Shown here: positions 1 to 9,228 of the stretch, piece by piece
Layout: every line of letters starts with the position of its first letter
Numbering within the stretch: the stretch's first letter is position 1
DNA from: Bacteroidales bacterium UBA3808
GTDB lineage: Bacteria; Bacteroidota; Bacteroidia; Bacteroidales; Paludibacteraceae
Length of the DNA stretch: 42,952 bases
NCBI GenBank assembly: GCA_002369075.1
Contig: DFEG01000026.1
Span: 1 to 42,952, forward strand
Direction: 5' to 3'
Translations under genes and position numbers: made by a program
Notes under the pieces: generated by a model
Databases searched by the model: none
Seen by the model: the letters and a program-made list of their open reading frames with translations, nothing else
What the model was told of the DNA's origin: nothing

Positions 1-68
1 GTGTTCTCTATTTCTTCAGCCTGCTTTCTGAGTACCGGCTGACCGTACAAATATATAGGTAATATCAT
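1..68 (-). CDS. def: Peptide deformylase, N-terminal fragment (runs off the left edge)
   Basis: Only the first 22 codons lie in the window. They read MILPIYLYGQPVLRKQAEEI and onward, which is the typical N-terminus of Bacteroidales peptide deformylase, the metalloenzyme that removes the formyl group from the initiator methionine of new proteins. The catalytic motifs are outside the window, so the call rests on this N-terminus and the context. The start ATG at 68-66 overlaps the ruvX stop (ATGA), so the two genes are translationally coupled at the end of the gyrA transcription unit. Confidence 0.75.
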   Translation of the reverse strand, partial: MILPIYLYGQPVLRKQAEEIEN

Positions 69-475
69 AGTCTTTCCAAATAGCCTTCCAAAATGATACA
101 AGCGGCGATCTTATCCACCGTTGCTTTGTTCTGCCGGTCTTTTTTCTTCATGCCGCCGGCGAGCATGGCTTGGTGCGCCAACACGGAGGTAAAGCGCTCG
201 TCATACATAGTTAAGGGTTTGTCGGGAAATCGTTTCTTGAACACGCCCATGAAAGGACGGATATAGTTCATGCTCTCCGATTCCTCCCCGTTCATTTGGG
301 TCGGATGGCCGATGACGACCTCATCTACCGGCTCTTTCTCAAAGTATTCTGCGAGCCATTCGATAAGATCCTTTGTTTCTATCGTAAGCAGCGGATTAGC
401 CGTTATGCGGAGAACATCCGTAACGGCTAATCCTGTACGCTTACGACCGTAGTCTATTGCTAAGATTCGTCCCAT
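65..475 (-). CDS. ruvX: RuvX/YqgF-family putative Holliday junction resolvase, 136 aa
   Basis: YqgF/RuvX proteins have an RNase H-like fold and act on nucleic acids; roles in pre-16S rRNA end processing and in Holliday junction resolution have both been proposed. The length of 136 residues is normal. Visible family motifs are the N-terminal DYGRKRTGLAV strand with its acidic residue, VVIGHP in the middle, YDERFTS near residue 92, and the C-terminal DKIAACIILEGYL with the last acidic residue. The start overlaps the stop of the upstream TPR gene by one base, and the stop overlaps the def start. Gene order gyrA-TPR-ruvX-def suggests one transcript. Confidence 0.9.
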   Translation of the reverse strand: MGRILAIDYGRKRTGLAVTDVLRITANPLLTIETKDLIEWLAEYFEKEPVDEVVIGHPTQMNGEESESMNYIRPFMGVFKKRFPDKPLTMYDERFTSVLAHQAMLAGGMKKKDRQNKATVDKIAACIILEGYLERL

Positions 476-1716
476 TAGAGCTTATTCATCTCCTCGGAGA
501 TAGCATCATACTGCGCATCCATGTGGAAGCGATAGTAGAGCCCCTTGAGTACTTGCATGTACTGACGGTTCTCGGGATCCATGCGGTGAGCTTCCTCAAA
601 GAACGGAAGTGATTTTTTGAACACCTCATTCATCTCGTCCAGCGCTTTCTTGTACTCCTTGTTGTCGGAGATGAGTGCAGCCGCCTCATTGAGTTTGACT
701 GCCTGGTTGTAATATACTCTACCCTTGCCTGCTACTGCGTCGGCTAATTTCGGATCTACCTTGAGGGCGTTATCAAAATCAGCCATCGCCTCGTCGTAAT
801 GACCTAAGTTCTCATTGAGGTTACCCTTGATCAGGTGGTACTGTGCTACGTTCGGTTCACGTGCGATCGCCTGCGAGAGATAGTCAACCGCAGTCTGCTC
901 CTGACCGGAATAGATGTAATAGTTGATCAGGTTCTGCAGGAACCACGGCTCGCTCGGGAAACGATCAATGGCGTGTTGCAGCGTAGCAACAAACTTGGCC
1001 GTATCTTTCAACGCCACGTACTCCTGATAGAGGAACTGGTTGGTAGAGATAGCCTCATAGTCACCGTCTTTGAGTTCCTCAAGCAGCGCAATGGCATCCT
1101 GGTGACGCTCCGCTTGAACAGCGAAGATTGCAGCGTAGTACTTGTATTGTGTATAAGTGGTATCACGCGGCATCTCTTTCTGCAGTTTCGGATCCTGCAT
1201 CATCTTCAGCTCCGGAATAGCAATGTGCTTCTGGAATGCTTGATATGCGCCATCGTAATCCTTTTGCTCGTTCAGGAAGATACCATATTTCACCAACTCC
1301 TGCTGTTTGTAGTACTCCAGCATCTTTTTGGCGATGTTGTTATGGGTTTTCGGGTCGGCGAGCACCTCACGGCCTTTCTTGTCCAATACGACAGAGGAAG
1401 CCAATTCGTCCGCTTTGAGCCAGTAGTTATAGCTTTCTTCTACGGCAGCTCCGGCTTTCGCCTGATTAGCACCTTTTCCCATCATCTGGTTGTAGTTCTC
1501 TTGGGTCAGTTCCTGATAACCGATCATACCGGCCCAGTAATAAGCCTCAATAGACGGATCAGCCGAAATCGCCTCTTCGATGGCTGCACGGGCGGCACCG
1601 AAATCCGGTGTCTCAGCCATCATGTAACCTTTTGCTTTTTTAACCTGCGGGTTCTTTTGTGCAAAGCAGCCTGCGCTTATCAGCACCAGAGCTGCCAAAA
1701 TCAATGATTTTTTCAT
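475..1716 (-). CDS. Tetratricopeptide-repeat protein with signal peptide, 413 aa
   Basis: The start is placed at the internal ATG at 1716 because it gives a clean secretion signal (MKKSLILAALVLISAGCFAQ) and lies one base past the gyrA stop. A longer frame would overlap gyrA. The rest is helical with TPR-type repeats, clearest in residues 220-330 (for example AVDYLSQAIAREPNVAQYHL and the unit after it, GHYDEAMADFDNALKVDPK). A Cys in the signal region (SAGC) could be a lipobox, but the following FAQ looks more like a signal peptidase I site. It is probably periplasmic and mediates protein-protein contacts; no partner can be named. A TPR gene directly behind gyrA is, to my knowledge, a recurring arrangement in Bacteroidales. 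Confidence 0.85.
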   Translation of the reverse strand: MKKSLILAALVLISAGCFAQKNPQVKKAKGYMMAETPDFGAARAAIEEAISADPSIEAYYWAGMIGYQELTQENYNQMMGKGANQAKAGAAVEESYNYWLKADELASSVVLDKKGREVLADPKTHNNIAKKMLEYYKQQELVKYGIFLNEQKDYDGAYQAFQKHIAIPELKMMQDPKLQKEMPRDTTYTQYKYYAAIFAVQAERHQDAIALLEELKDGDYEAISTNQFLYQEYVALKDTAKFVATLQHAIDRFPSEPWFLQNLINYYIYSGQEQTAVDYLSQAIAREPNVAQYHLIKGNLNENLGHYDEAMADFDNALKVDPKLADAVAGKGRVYYNQAVKLNEAAALISDNKEYKKALDEMNEVFKKSLPFFEEAHRMDPENRQYMQVLKGLYYRFHMDAQYDAISEEMNKL

Positions 1717-1717
1717 A

Positions 1718-4318
1718 TTATTCTTGATTTTCGTTGTTGTTGGTTTTATCATTTACATCATTGAGCGGTTCTGCCGCGCTCATTTCATCATTCACGTTCT
1801 CCTCTTCTTCTTTCGGAACGATACATCCGCTTACGAGGGAGTCATTACGTTTCTGGAGTTCGATCAGTTTGACGCCTTGTGCGGCACGTCCGGTCTGACG
1901 AATAGTTGAGATATCCATGCGGATGGCTGTTCCCGACTTGGTCATCAGCATCAGATCATCCGCATCGGTTACGGCTTCGATACCTACCAGATGACCTGTC
2001 TTCTCCGTAATCTCAATGGTCTTGACACCCTTACCGCCACGGTTGGTGACACGATAGATCGGGTTGCCCTCCTCGTCATCGACGGGCGTACGTTTGCCAA
2101 ATCCGTTCTCCGAAATGACGAGAATGGTCTTGTCTGTACCCTTCTCCACACAAACCGTGCCAATGACGCGATCTTGTCCGTCTTCCTCTAATGTGATTGC
2201 CTTCACACCGGTTGCGCCACGACCCATCGGACGTACGCCGCCTTCGTTGAAACGAACGACCTTACCGTTGTACGAAGCGACTAACATCTCGCTCTGACCG
2301 TCCGTCAGCGTTACGCCGATCAGTTCGTCGCCGTCACGCAGACCGAGCGCGATGATACCGTTGGCTCGCGGACGGCTGTATGCCTCCAATGTCGTCTTTT
2401 TCATCAGACCGTTCTTGGTCACGAAGATCAGGTAGTGGTTCTCTATATACTCCTGGTCATTGAGACCCTTGACGTTGATACAGGTGCGTACCTTGTCGCC
2501 CTTCTGGAGGTTAATCATGTTCTGGATAGCACGGCCTTTCGACTGCTTGTTGCCCTCCGGCAGTTCATATACTTTCTGCCAGTACAGACGACCCATCTCC
2601 GTAAAGAACATCATCGTCGAATGCATCGATGCCTGATATACGCGCTCAATGAAATCCTGGTCACGCGCACTGCCGGCTTTCGAGCCGATACCGCCGCGGC
2701 TCTGCTGACGGAAATCAGCCAGCGGAGTACGTTTGATATAGCCCAGATGCGAGATAGTGATTACCATGTCATCATCGGCGTACATATCCTCGGGGTTGAA
2801 CTCAGTAGCCATTTTCACGATCTTCGTGCGGCGCTCGTCACCGTACTTGTCCTTGATCTCGATGAGCTCGGTGTTGATTACATCGTAACGCATCTCCTCG
2901 CTGGCGAGCAGTTCGTTCAGGTGGGCAATCAATTTCTCGATCTCCTCGTACTCTGCTTTCAACTCGTCGATACGCAGGCCGGTCAGGGCGCTCAGACGCA
3001 TATCTACGATAGCTTTGGACTGCAGGTTGTCGAGGTCGAACCGCTTCTCCAAATTTGTTTGTGCATCAGCCGGAGTGCGGCTTGCGCGGATGATACGTAC
3101 TACTTCGTCGATATTATCTACGGCGATGATCAAGCCCTCCAAGATATGCGCTTTCTCCTCTGCCTTGCGCAACTCAAAACGTGTCCGGCGGGTTACTACG
3201 TCCATGCGGTGCTCGATGAAGTTACCGATCAGCTGTTTGAGGTTCAGCAACATCGGACGGCCTTTCACCAAAGCGATGTTGTTCACTGCAAAACTCGACT
3301 GCAACGCGGTGAACTTGTATAGTTTGTTGAGCACAACCTGTGCGTTGGCGTCACGTTTCACATCGATCACAATACGGATATCGCGTTTGGAGTGGTCGTT
3401 GATATCGGCTATACCCTCGATCTTCTTGTCGTTTACCAGCTCGGCGATGTATTTCACGAGGTCGCTCTTCACAACGCCGTATGGCAACTCGGTGATGATG
3501 ATCTTCTCACGGCCGTTGTCCTCGGTCTCGATATCGGCGTTCGAACGGATCACAATCCTTCCGCGACCGGTCTCGAAAGCGTCCCTGACACCCTGATAGC
3601 CGTAGATAGTACCGCCGGTCGGGAAATCAGGAGCTTTGACATATTCCATCAGCTGTTCTACTGTAATATCCTCAACACTCGCGTCGTGCATACGTGCTTT
3701 GATATTATTGATATATGCGCAGCAACCGTCAATGACCTCTGCTAAGTTATGGGTCGGCATGTTCGTTGCCATACCTACGGCAATACCACTGGCACCGTTC
3801 ACCAACAGGTTCGGGAAACGGCAAGGAAGCACCGTCGGCTCTTTCAGGGAGTCATCAAAGTTATTCTGCATATCTACGGTGTCCTTCTCGATGTCGCGGA
3901 GCATCTCTTCCGCTAACTTCGAGAGGCGGGCCTCCGTATAACGCATGGCAGCTGCACCGTCGCCATCGACGGAACCGAAGTTACCCTGACCGTCCACCAG
4001 ACAATAACGCATTGCCCACGGTTGTGCCATACGCACCAGCGTACCATAGATGGAGCTGTCGCCGTGCGGGTGGTACTTACCCATTACCTCACCGACAATA
4101 CGGGCGCTCTTCTTGGTCGGTTTGTCGCTCGTGTTACCTAATTCGTTCATTCCGAACAGCACACGGCGGTGGACCGGTTTGAAACCGTCGCGCACATCCG
4201 GCAACGCACGGCTCACGATCACACTCATCGAGTAATCGATATACGAGGACTTCATTTCCTCGTCGATCTTCACGGGAATAATGTGATCATTCTTGATAAT
4301 CTCGTTGTTTTCTTCCAT
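1718..4318 (-). CDS. gyrA: DNA gyrase subunit A, 866 aa
   Basis: GyrA is the DNA-breaking and rejoining subunit of gyrase, which introduces negative supercoils with GyrB. The N-terminal topoisomerase part is complete: SRALPDVRDGFKPVHRR near residue 36, the quinolone pocket around GKYHPHGDSSIYG (residues 80-92), and the active-site tyrosine in AAMRYTEARLSK. The C-terminal half carries the beta-pinwheel with its GyrA-box-like segment (QSRGGIGSK). The C-terminus is acidic and Asn-rich. The position matching E. coli Asp87 is Gly here, while the Ser83 equivalent is kept. gyrB is not in the window. An extended Bacteroidetes promoter lies at 4360-4390, and the TPR gene follows one base after the stop. 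Confidence 0.98.
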   Translation of the reverse strand: MEENNEIIKNDHIIPVKIDEEMKSSYIDYSMSVIVSRALPDVRDGFKPVHRRVLFGMNELGNTSDKPTKKSARIVGEVMGKYHPHGDSSIYGTLVRMAQPWAMRYCLVDGQGNFGSVDGDGAAAMRYTEARLSKLAEEMLRDIEKDTVDMQNNFDDSLKEPTVLPCRFPNLLVNGASGIAVGMATNMPTHNLAEVIDGCCAYINNIKARMHDASVEDITVEQLMEYVKAPDFPTGGTIYGYQGVRDAFETGRGRIVIRSNADIETEDNGREKIIITELPYGVVKSDLVKYIAELVNDKKIEGIADINDHSKRDIRIVIDVKRDANAQVVLNKLYKFTALQSSFAVNNIALVKGRPMLLNLKQLIGNFIEHRMDVVTRRTRFELRKAEEKAHILEGLIIAVDNIDEVVRIIRASRTPADAQTNLEKRFDLDNLQSKAIVDMRLSALTGLRIDELKAEYEEIEKLIAHLNELLASEEMRYDVINTELIEIKDKYGDERRTKIVKMATEFNPEDMYADDDMVITISHLGYIKRTPLADFRQQSRGGIGSKAGSARDQDFIERVYQASMHSTMMFFTEMGRLYWQKVYELPEGNKQSKGRAIQNMINLQKGDKVRTCINVKGLNDQEYIENHYLIFVTKNGLMKKTTLEAYSRPRANGIIALGLRDGDELIGVTLTDGQSEMLVASYNGKVVRFNEGGVRPMGRGATGVKAITLEEDGQDRVIGTVCVEKGTDKTILVISENGFGKRTPVDDEEGNPIYRVTNRGGKGVKTIEITEKTGHLVGIEAVTDADDLMLMTKSGTAIRMDISTIRQTGRAAQGVKLIELQKRNDSLVSGCIVPKEEEENVNDEMSAAEPLNDVNDKTNNNENQE

Positions 4319-4359
4319 TGTGATAAATATTTGTATTCAGTTATATTCAAAAAACGCCA

Positions 4360-4390
4360 CAAAGGTACAAAAAAAAAATGACATACGCAA
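4360..4390 (-). promoter_or_regulatory. Promoter of the gyrA unit
   Basis: On the minus strand, TTGCGTATGTCA (4390-4379) lies 23 bases ahead of TACCTTTG (4367-4360), matching the Bacteroidetes -33/-7 architecture. The gyrA start is about 40 bases downstream. Confidence 0.85.
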
Positions 4391-4518
4391 GCGCGCACGT
4401 CATTTTTTCTTCATTTTTATGCGTTTTCAGCCGTTTTGGGTTCTCAATCGGCACCCTGCCGGTGAAAATCGTCCGATCGCTTAGAACGCAAATAAATGGT
4501 CTTTAATACGCTTTCGGT

Positions 4519-5622
4519 TTAATTCACCTCAGCGCGAGCCATCGCATCCTTGTAGTACTTCTGGTCAACGAACACATCCTCCTTGTACGGATTGATGTGA
4601 CGAACCTTAGCCTGGTACATGATATAACCGAAGGCAATGATATTGGTAACCAGCGCGAGAGCGGAGATCACGAGCATCATCGTCGGGTTAGCTGCGGTAG
4701 CGCCTACGGCCTCCACGGTCGTATGAGCCACGACTTCCTCACCCAGACCCGAAGCGGCATAGATAGCATTAACAGTCTCTATTCCGTTGACGTACTGAAC
4801 CGGCAGAACTGCCCATGAGTAGAACTGTTTGCCGTTGAAGAAAGTCTCCTGGAAGAGCGGGAATACCTGCGCAAACATACACCAGATAGCCAGAGTGTTA
4901 GCGCGGTTCTGGATCCAACCGCCGCGGTTCCAGCAGATAGCTGCAATCGTCGGAGCTACCAACAGTGCGATACCGCAGTACCAGCTGTGAGTCGGCAGAC
5001 AGTTGTACGTGTAAGCGAAGTTCCAGATGTCATACACGAGGATATACACCCACGTCATGTCCGCCCAGATCATGTCCTTGCGGTCCTTGCTGGGATATAC
5101 GTTCCACCATGCGGTCATACAGAAGATGTTGAACAGACCGGCAACGCCGTTGAATACGTTGTGCCAGCCGCCATACAACCACACACCTTCGCTCGACAGC
5201 CACCATTTGTTCCAACCAAGAATTGCCGACTCGAAATCAGAGCAAACGGCAATCAAAATGTTGATGGCTACGATGATGAACGGGAACGGCTTGAACCAGT
5301 GCTTGGCACCGATACCCCACTCGTACTTGATCATCATGAAACCGATACAGCCGGTCAGCGCAGCGTAGAGCTTGGCGTAGTGGAACCAGCCGTTCATGTA
5401 CACGTGGGTCTGGTTGTTCACCGCCCAGTCTGCGCCCATGCGTGCACCGATCGCGATTGCTACAAAGTAAACGGTCAGCGCCAGCGGAATGGCAAAGAAC
5501 GTGATTGCACCGCCGAGTTTCGTACGGCGTGCAAACTCATTCCATAGAATCAGTCCTGCGAGGACTGCAAAGAGCATTACCCATTGGATCAGAGCATGCT
5601 CTCCATAGACTTGAAAAAACAT
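4519..5622 (-). CDS. Polytopic membrane protein, DUF5692-like, 367 aa
   Basis: A Trp-rich integral membrane protein with roughly nine hydrophobic segments (about residues 13-30, 38-58, 82-100, 111-128, 155-175, 185-205, 213-235, 240-262 and 312-335). The overall look matches the uncharacterised family I remember as DUF5692; that assignment is from memory and should be treated as tentative. There is no signal peptide, and the C-terminus is charged and probably cytoplasmic. It is the last gene of the hypB operon, separated from the preceding small membrane protein by a 73-bp gap full of octamer repeats. The position suggests a membrane partner or transporter for the nickel/redox system, which is inference only. 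Confidence 0.7.
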   Translation of the reverse strand: MFFQVYGEHALIQWVMLFAVLAGLILWNEFARRTKLGGAITFFAIPLALTVYFVAIAIGARMGADWAVNNQTHVYMNGWFHYAKLYAALTGCIGFMMIKYEWGIGAKHWFKPFPFIIVAINILIAVCSDFESAILGWNKWWLSSEGVWLYGGWHNVFNGVAGLFNIFCMTAWWNVYPSKDRKDMIWADMTWVYILVYDIWNFAYTYNCLPTHSWYCGIALLVAPTIAAICWNRGGWIQNRANTLAIWCMFAQVFPLFQETFFNGKQFYSWAVLPVQYVNGIETVNAIYAASGLGEEVVAHTTVEAVGATAANPTMMLVISALALVTNIIAFGYIMYQAKVRHINPYKEDVFVDQKYYKDAMARAEVN

Positions 5623-5640
5623 GATAATTTATTTTTTAAA

Positions 5641-5690
5641 TGATTAAATGATTAAATATAATCGGTATATCGACATATCGGTATATCGAG
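5641..5690. repeat. Octamer tandem repeats between two membrane-protein genes
   Basis: The gap holds an ATGATTAA-type octamer run (from 5638) followed by degenerate TCGGTATA/TCGACATA octamers. The TCGACATA type recurs at 9259-9281 and, in frame, inside uvrA (14633-14664). Confidence 0.75.
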
Positions 5691-5695
5691 TTTCT

Positions 5696-6022
5696 TTAAG
5701 CCTTGACTGCTTTACGCTCTTTGAGATAGCAATAAACCGCCCATGCAACGGTCACAACGGCCGACATTGGTACGCCGACGGTCAGCATCTCTTTGAGCAT
5801 GACCATTCCGCCGCCTTCACTCTCCAGCGCAGTAAAGAACGGATACATCCATGTCACTTCGCCGTTGAGGATATGGTCCACGATCAGCATCAGTGAACCG
5901 CCCCACAGCATTTTCTCCAGGGTCATTAGGTTACGGCCGACAAACGTGTCGGTCCGGTGTGTGCTTTTGCGGTATGCTGTCGTCGCTGCCGCCTGCACTA
6001 ATGGTACAATAAAACATGCCAT
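5696..6022 (-). CDS. Small membrane protein of the hyp operon, 108 aa
   Basis: I do not recognise the family. The protein has a hydrophobic N-terminal stretch (residues 1-15), a possible helix near residues 38-52 (WGGSLMLIVDHIL), and a clear C-terminal transmembrane helix at about residues 80-98 (VGVPMSAVVTVAWAVYCYL), ending in a Lys-rich tail. It contains His and Asp residues (DHILNGEV) that could sit near a membrane face. It lies 13 bases downstream of hypA and ahead of the DUF5692-like gene, so these three are probably co-translated. A role as a small subunit or partner of the larger membrane protein is plausible but unproven. Confidence 0.7.
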   Translation of the reverse strand: MACFIVPLVQAAATTAYRKSTHRTDTFVGRNLMTLEKMLWGGSLMLIVDHILNGEVTWMYPFFTALESEGGGMVMLKEMLTVGVPMSAVVTVAWAVYCYLKERKAVKA

Positions 6023-6035
6023 ATCTTTAAACTTT

Positions 6036-6377
6036 TTAAACTCGTAATTCCTTAATCTCTACCTCATTGCCTCTCAGGAGCCATGTCTGCTCGCTGCCGC
6101 AATGCGGACATTTCTTGCCGTGCGCCACGGTCGGATAATCTTTTCCGCACCCGTCGCAATGCGTCACAGCAGGAATAGTCTCTATCTGCAACTCGCAGCC
6201 CTTCAGCATCTCTTCTTTATCCGCCGCCCACCGCCAGCAGTCCGTCAGGTACTCCGGAATGATGGTGCTCACCTCGCCGATGTTCATTACCACCGTCGAG
6301 ACGTGCTCCACTCCGTTCTCTTGCGCCGCTTTCTTGACGTCACGGATGATATAGAAGACGATTCCGAGTTCGTGCAT
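6036..6377 (-). CDS. hypA: Hydrogenase/urease nickel incorporation protein HypA, 113 aa
   Basis: HypA is a small metallochaperone that receives Ni(II) and, with HypB, passes it to a nickel enzyme, classically the large subunit of [NiFe] hydrogenase. The N-terminus MHELGI carries the conserved His2 nickel ligand. The structural zinc site is the pair CDGC (near residue 74) and CPHC (near residue 91), with the usual spacing. The length is normal. The start overlaps the stop of the large flavoenzyme gene by one base, indicating tight coupling. No hydrogenase structural gene, urease or hypCDEF gene is present in the window. Confidence 0.95.
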   Translation of the reverse strand: MHELGIVFYIIRDVKKAAQENGVEHVSTVVMNIGEVSTIIPEYLTDCWRWAADKEEMLKGCELQIETIPAVTHCDGCGKDYPTVAHGKKCPHCGSEQTWLLRGNEVEIKELRV

Positions 6378-9220
6378 TACTTTTTCGGGCTTAGTCCGGA
6401 AATGAGGATTTTTCCTGTGCGTTTGATCATATACGGCAGGATTCCGTCGAACTTGTTTTCCGAAGTACGCATGACGCTGGCTTCGGGGTGCTCGCGGTGC
6501 AGATGGATAGCGTCAAAAGCACATTTCGTGGTACATATACCGCAACCGATACACCGGTTCTCATCGACAACCGACGCGCCGCAACTGAGGCATCGCGCGG
6601 TCTCTTTCTTCACCTGCTCCTCGGTCAGCGTGCCGTGGTATTCCTCGAAATTACTCTTCGTTACCACCACGCCCGGCTCCTGACGGCTGCTGTTGTCGTA
6701 CTGCTCAACGAGAATGTCACTCTTGTTCAGTTCGATAAAATCTCGGCGGTTGCGACCGATGGTCATGTGTCCGTGCTGTACGTAGCGGTGCAGACTCTCC
6801 GCAGCTTCCTTGCCGGCTGCGATGGCATCGATGGCGAACTTCGGACCGGTAAATACATCGCCGCCGACGAAGATGTCCTCTTCCGCAGTCTGGTATGTCA
6901 GTTTGTCGGCTACAGGGTACACGCCGCGAACGAACTCCACCTTGGTATCCTTCAGCAGGTCTTTGAGTACGACCGTCTGACCGATGGCGAAAATCACCAT
7001 ATCCGCCTCTAACGTAATCGTCTCGTTCTCGTCAAATTTCGGTGCAAACTTATGCTGCTCGTCAAATACAGACAGACACTTTTTGAAGGTGATTCCTTTC
7101 ACCTTTCCACTTTCACCTTTCACCTCCATCGGTCCCCATCCCGGATTGATCACTACTCCATCCTCGCGTGCTTCCATGCGCTCTTCTTGGGATGCCGGCA
7201 TGATGTCTTCCGTCTCCAACGAGAGCATGGTCACTTCCGCTGCTCCGCTGCGTTTGGCAACTCTCGCAGCATCGATGGCTACGTTTCCGCCGCCTACGAC
7301 TACCACTTTGCCGCTGATCTTCTTGCCTCCGCAATTCGCCTCATGCAGGAAATCGATAGCGGTCATTGTGCCCTCTAAATCCTCTCCCGGAATGCCCGGC
7401 AGACGACCGCCTTGGCAGCCGATTGCTACATAAAATCCCTTGTAGCCTTGCTTGCGAAGAGCGTCTATGGTAATATCCTTACCTACTTCGACGCCGCATT
7501 TAATCTCCACGCCTATCTCGCGCATCACATCTATCTCCGCCTTGATAACCTCCTTGTCGAGCTTGTACGACGGGATACCGTAACGGAGCATTCCGCCCGG
7601 TTCGGCGTTCTTCTCAAAGACCGTTGGTTTATAGCCCATTGTTGCCAGATAATATGCGCAACTCAGACCCGCAGGACCGCCACCGATGATGGCGATCTTC
7701 TCTTCCCAGCGCTCTTGCACGTTGGAGCAGATATTGACCTCCGGCACAAATCGTGTCTCAGCGTGCAGGTCTTTCTCTGCAATGAATTTCTTGACGGCGT
7801 CGATAGCTACTGCGCGATCGATCGTGCCTCTCGTACAAGCGTCCTCACAACGGCGGTTGCAGACACGCCCGCACACTGCCGGGAACGGGTTTTCGCGCTT
7901 GATGAGTTCGAGTGCCTCTGTGTATTTGCCTTCTGCGGCTTTCTTGAGGTAACCCTGCACGGCAATGTGTGCCGGACAAGCGGTCTTGCACGGTGCCGTA
8001 CCTGTCGGATAGCAGTTGATGCGGTTCTTGTCGCGGTAGTCTTCCGTCCATTTCTCCGGTCCCCAGGCGGTAGCGTCCGGCAACTCCTGTTTAGGATAAG
8101 TCTGCGGACCATGCTTGGTGCAGAGCTTCTGACCCAACTTCACCGCACCTGCCGGACAGTACTCTACGCATCGTCCGCAGGCTACGCAGTTCTTCGGATC
8201 CACTTTCGCTACGTACGCGCTACGCGACATATTAGGAGTATTAAAGAGCTGCGAGGTACGCAACGCATTACAGATCTTCACGTTGCAGTTGCAGATCGCA
8301 AAGATCTTACCCTCGCCGTCTATATTCGTCACTTGGTGAACAAATCCGTAGTCCTCGGCTTTCTTCAGAATAGCCATCGCCTCGTCATAAGTGATGTCGT
8401 GTCCGCGGCCGGTCTCACGCAGGTAATCCGCCATGTCGCCCACGCCGATACACCAGTCGCGGTAGTCGTCCGCACATCCTTCGTCCAGTTTCTTACGACC
8501 GTAACGGCACGAACAGATGCCCACGCCTATATGCCCTTCGTATTTCTTGAGCCAGTAACTGATATGCTCAATATCCAGAGTCTGGTTCTCCATCAAGATC
8601 GCTTTCTCCACGGGGATGACGTGCATGCCGATACCGCTTCCGCCCATCGGCACCATCGGCGTGATCTTCTCTAACGGCAGGAACGTCATGCGCTCGAAGA
8701 ACATCGCCAACTCCGGATGGCGGTCCATCAGGTCGGTGTTCATATTCGTGTACTCGGCGCTGCCCGGAACGAACATCGGCACCCAGTAGATTCTATCCTC
8801 GCGGTTGAAAGTGGTGCCCTCGTCCGGTCCCTGACCGTTGGTGTAATGGTCGCCGTAGTCGTACTCCAACATACCGAAATACGCCAACTTGTCGAGCAAC
8901 TCATCGAAACTCTTATCATCTTTCGTGTAGTGCTTCTTGGCGTTCATCTCATGCAGCCGCGCGTACGTGTGGTGCTCGCGTACCTTAAAGAAATTGCCGG
9001 GTAGCATATCGAGCAGCAGATCCAGCGACGCCTCACGCGTCACAGCGTCCATCTCGTCCTCGAAGATACAGGCGAGACCCCAGTATTCCGGGGCATCGGT
9101 AGTCATCTTGATCTTTCCGGGAATACGGTCCGTCACGTGACGAACAAACTTCAGCAACTTCGGATTAGGATTCTTGTCACCCTTGTGCTTGGGGACAAAC
9201 TTTTTCGACATTTCTGGCAT
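6377..9220 (-). CDS. Large iron-sulfur flavoenzyme, GltD/NfnB-like NAD(P)-dependent oxidoreductase with N- and C-terminal Fe-S domains, 947 aa
   Basis: A multidomain redox protein. Residues 1-330 hold an N-terminal module with Cys clusters (GVGICSCRYG near 233, then further Cys, and AICNCNVKIC near 310). A 4Fe-4S motif CVACGRCVEYCP follows at about 340-353. Residues 400-490 resemble the Fe-S domain of the glutamate synthase small subunit (CKTACPAHI, then CGRVCNRRCEDAC). The flavin half has GGGPAG near 510, an NAD(P) fold with GGGNVAIDAA near 641 and a second flavin motif VGGDV. A C-terminal ferredoxin-like segment (CLSCGA, CIGCGICTTKC) lies at about 877-905. Such proteins move electrons between NAD(P)H and ferredoxin-type carriers. 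Its place between hypB and hypA suggests a link to a nickel enzyme. Residues near 700 contain an in-frame heptamer repeat. The start could also be Met4 (9211). Confidence 0.85.
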   Translation of the reverse strand: MPEMSKKFVPKHKGDKNPNPKLLKFVRHVTDRIPGKIKMTTDAPEYWGLACIFEDEMDAVTREASLDLLLDMLPGNFFKVREHHTYARLHEMNAKKHYTKDDKSFDELLDKLAYFGMLEYDYGDHYTNGQGPDEGTTFNREDRIYWVPMFVPGSAEYTNMNTDLMDRHPELAMFFERMTFLPLEKITPMVPMGGSGIGMHVIPVEKAILMENQTLDIEHISYWLKKYEGHIGVGICSCRYGRKKLDEGCADDYRDWCIGVGDMADYLRETGRGHDITYDEAMAILKKAEDYGFVHQVTNIDGEGKIFAICNCNVKICNALRTSQLFNTPNMSRSAYVAKVDPKNCVACGRCVEYCPAGAVKLGQKLCTKHGPQTYPKQELPDATAWGPEKWTEDYRDKNRINCYPTGTAPCKTACPAHIAVQGYLKKAAEGKYTEALELIKRENPFPAVCGRVCNRRCEDACTRGTIDRAVAIDAVKKFIAEKDLHAETRFVPEVNICSNVQERWEEKIAIIGGGPAGLSCAYYLATMGYKPTVFEKNAEPGGMLRYGIPSYKLDKEVIKAEIDVMREIGVEIKCGVEVGKDITIDALRKQGYKGFYVAIGCQGGRLPGIPGEDLEGTMTAIDFLHEANCGGKKISGKVVVVGGGNVAIDAARVAKRSGAAEVTMLSLETEDIMPASQEERMEAREDGVVINPGWGPMEVKGESGKVKGITFKKCLSVFDEQHKFAPKFDENETITLEADMVIFAIGQTVVLKDLLKDTKVEFVRGVYPVADKLTYQTAEEDIFVGGDVFTGPKFAIDAIAAGKEAAESLHRYVQHGHMTIGRNRRDFIELNKSDILVEQYDNSSRQEPGVVVTKSNFEEYHGTLTEEQVKKETARCLSCGASVVDENRCIGCGICTTKCAFDAIHLHREHPEASVMRTSENKFDGILPYMIKRTGKILISGLSPKK
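7095..7122. repeat. In-frame heptamer array inside the flavoenzyme gene
   Basis: Four consecutive 7-bp units, CCTTTCA, CCTTTCC, ACTTTCA and CCTTTCA, are translated as part of KGESGKVKG. The same heptamer (AAGGTGA on the other strand) forms a six-unit array just after uvrA at 15654-15695. Confidence 0.85.
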
Positions 9221-9228
9221 AAAGCTAT

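Noticed and set aside
4449..4461. Terminator at the end of the hyp operon (CGGCA-CCC-TGCCG)
   Set aside because: The stem is only five pairs and there is no T run on the minus strand; no convincing terminator was found between this operon and gyrA.
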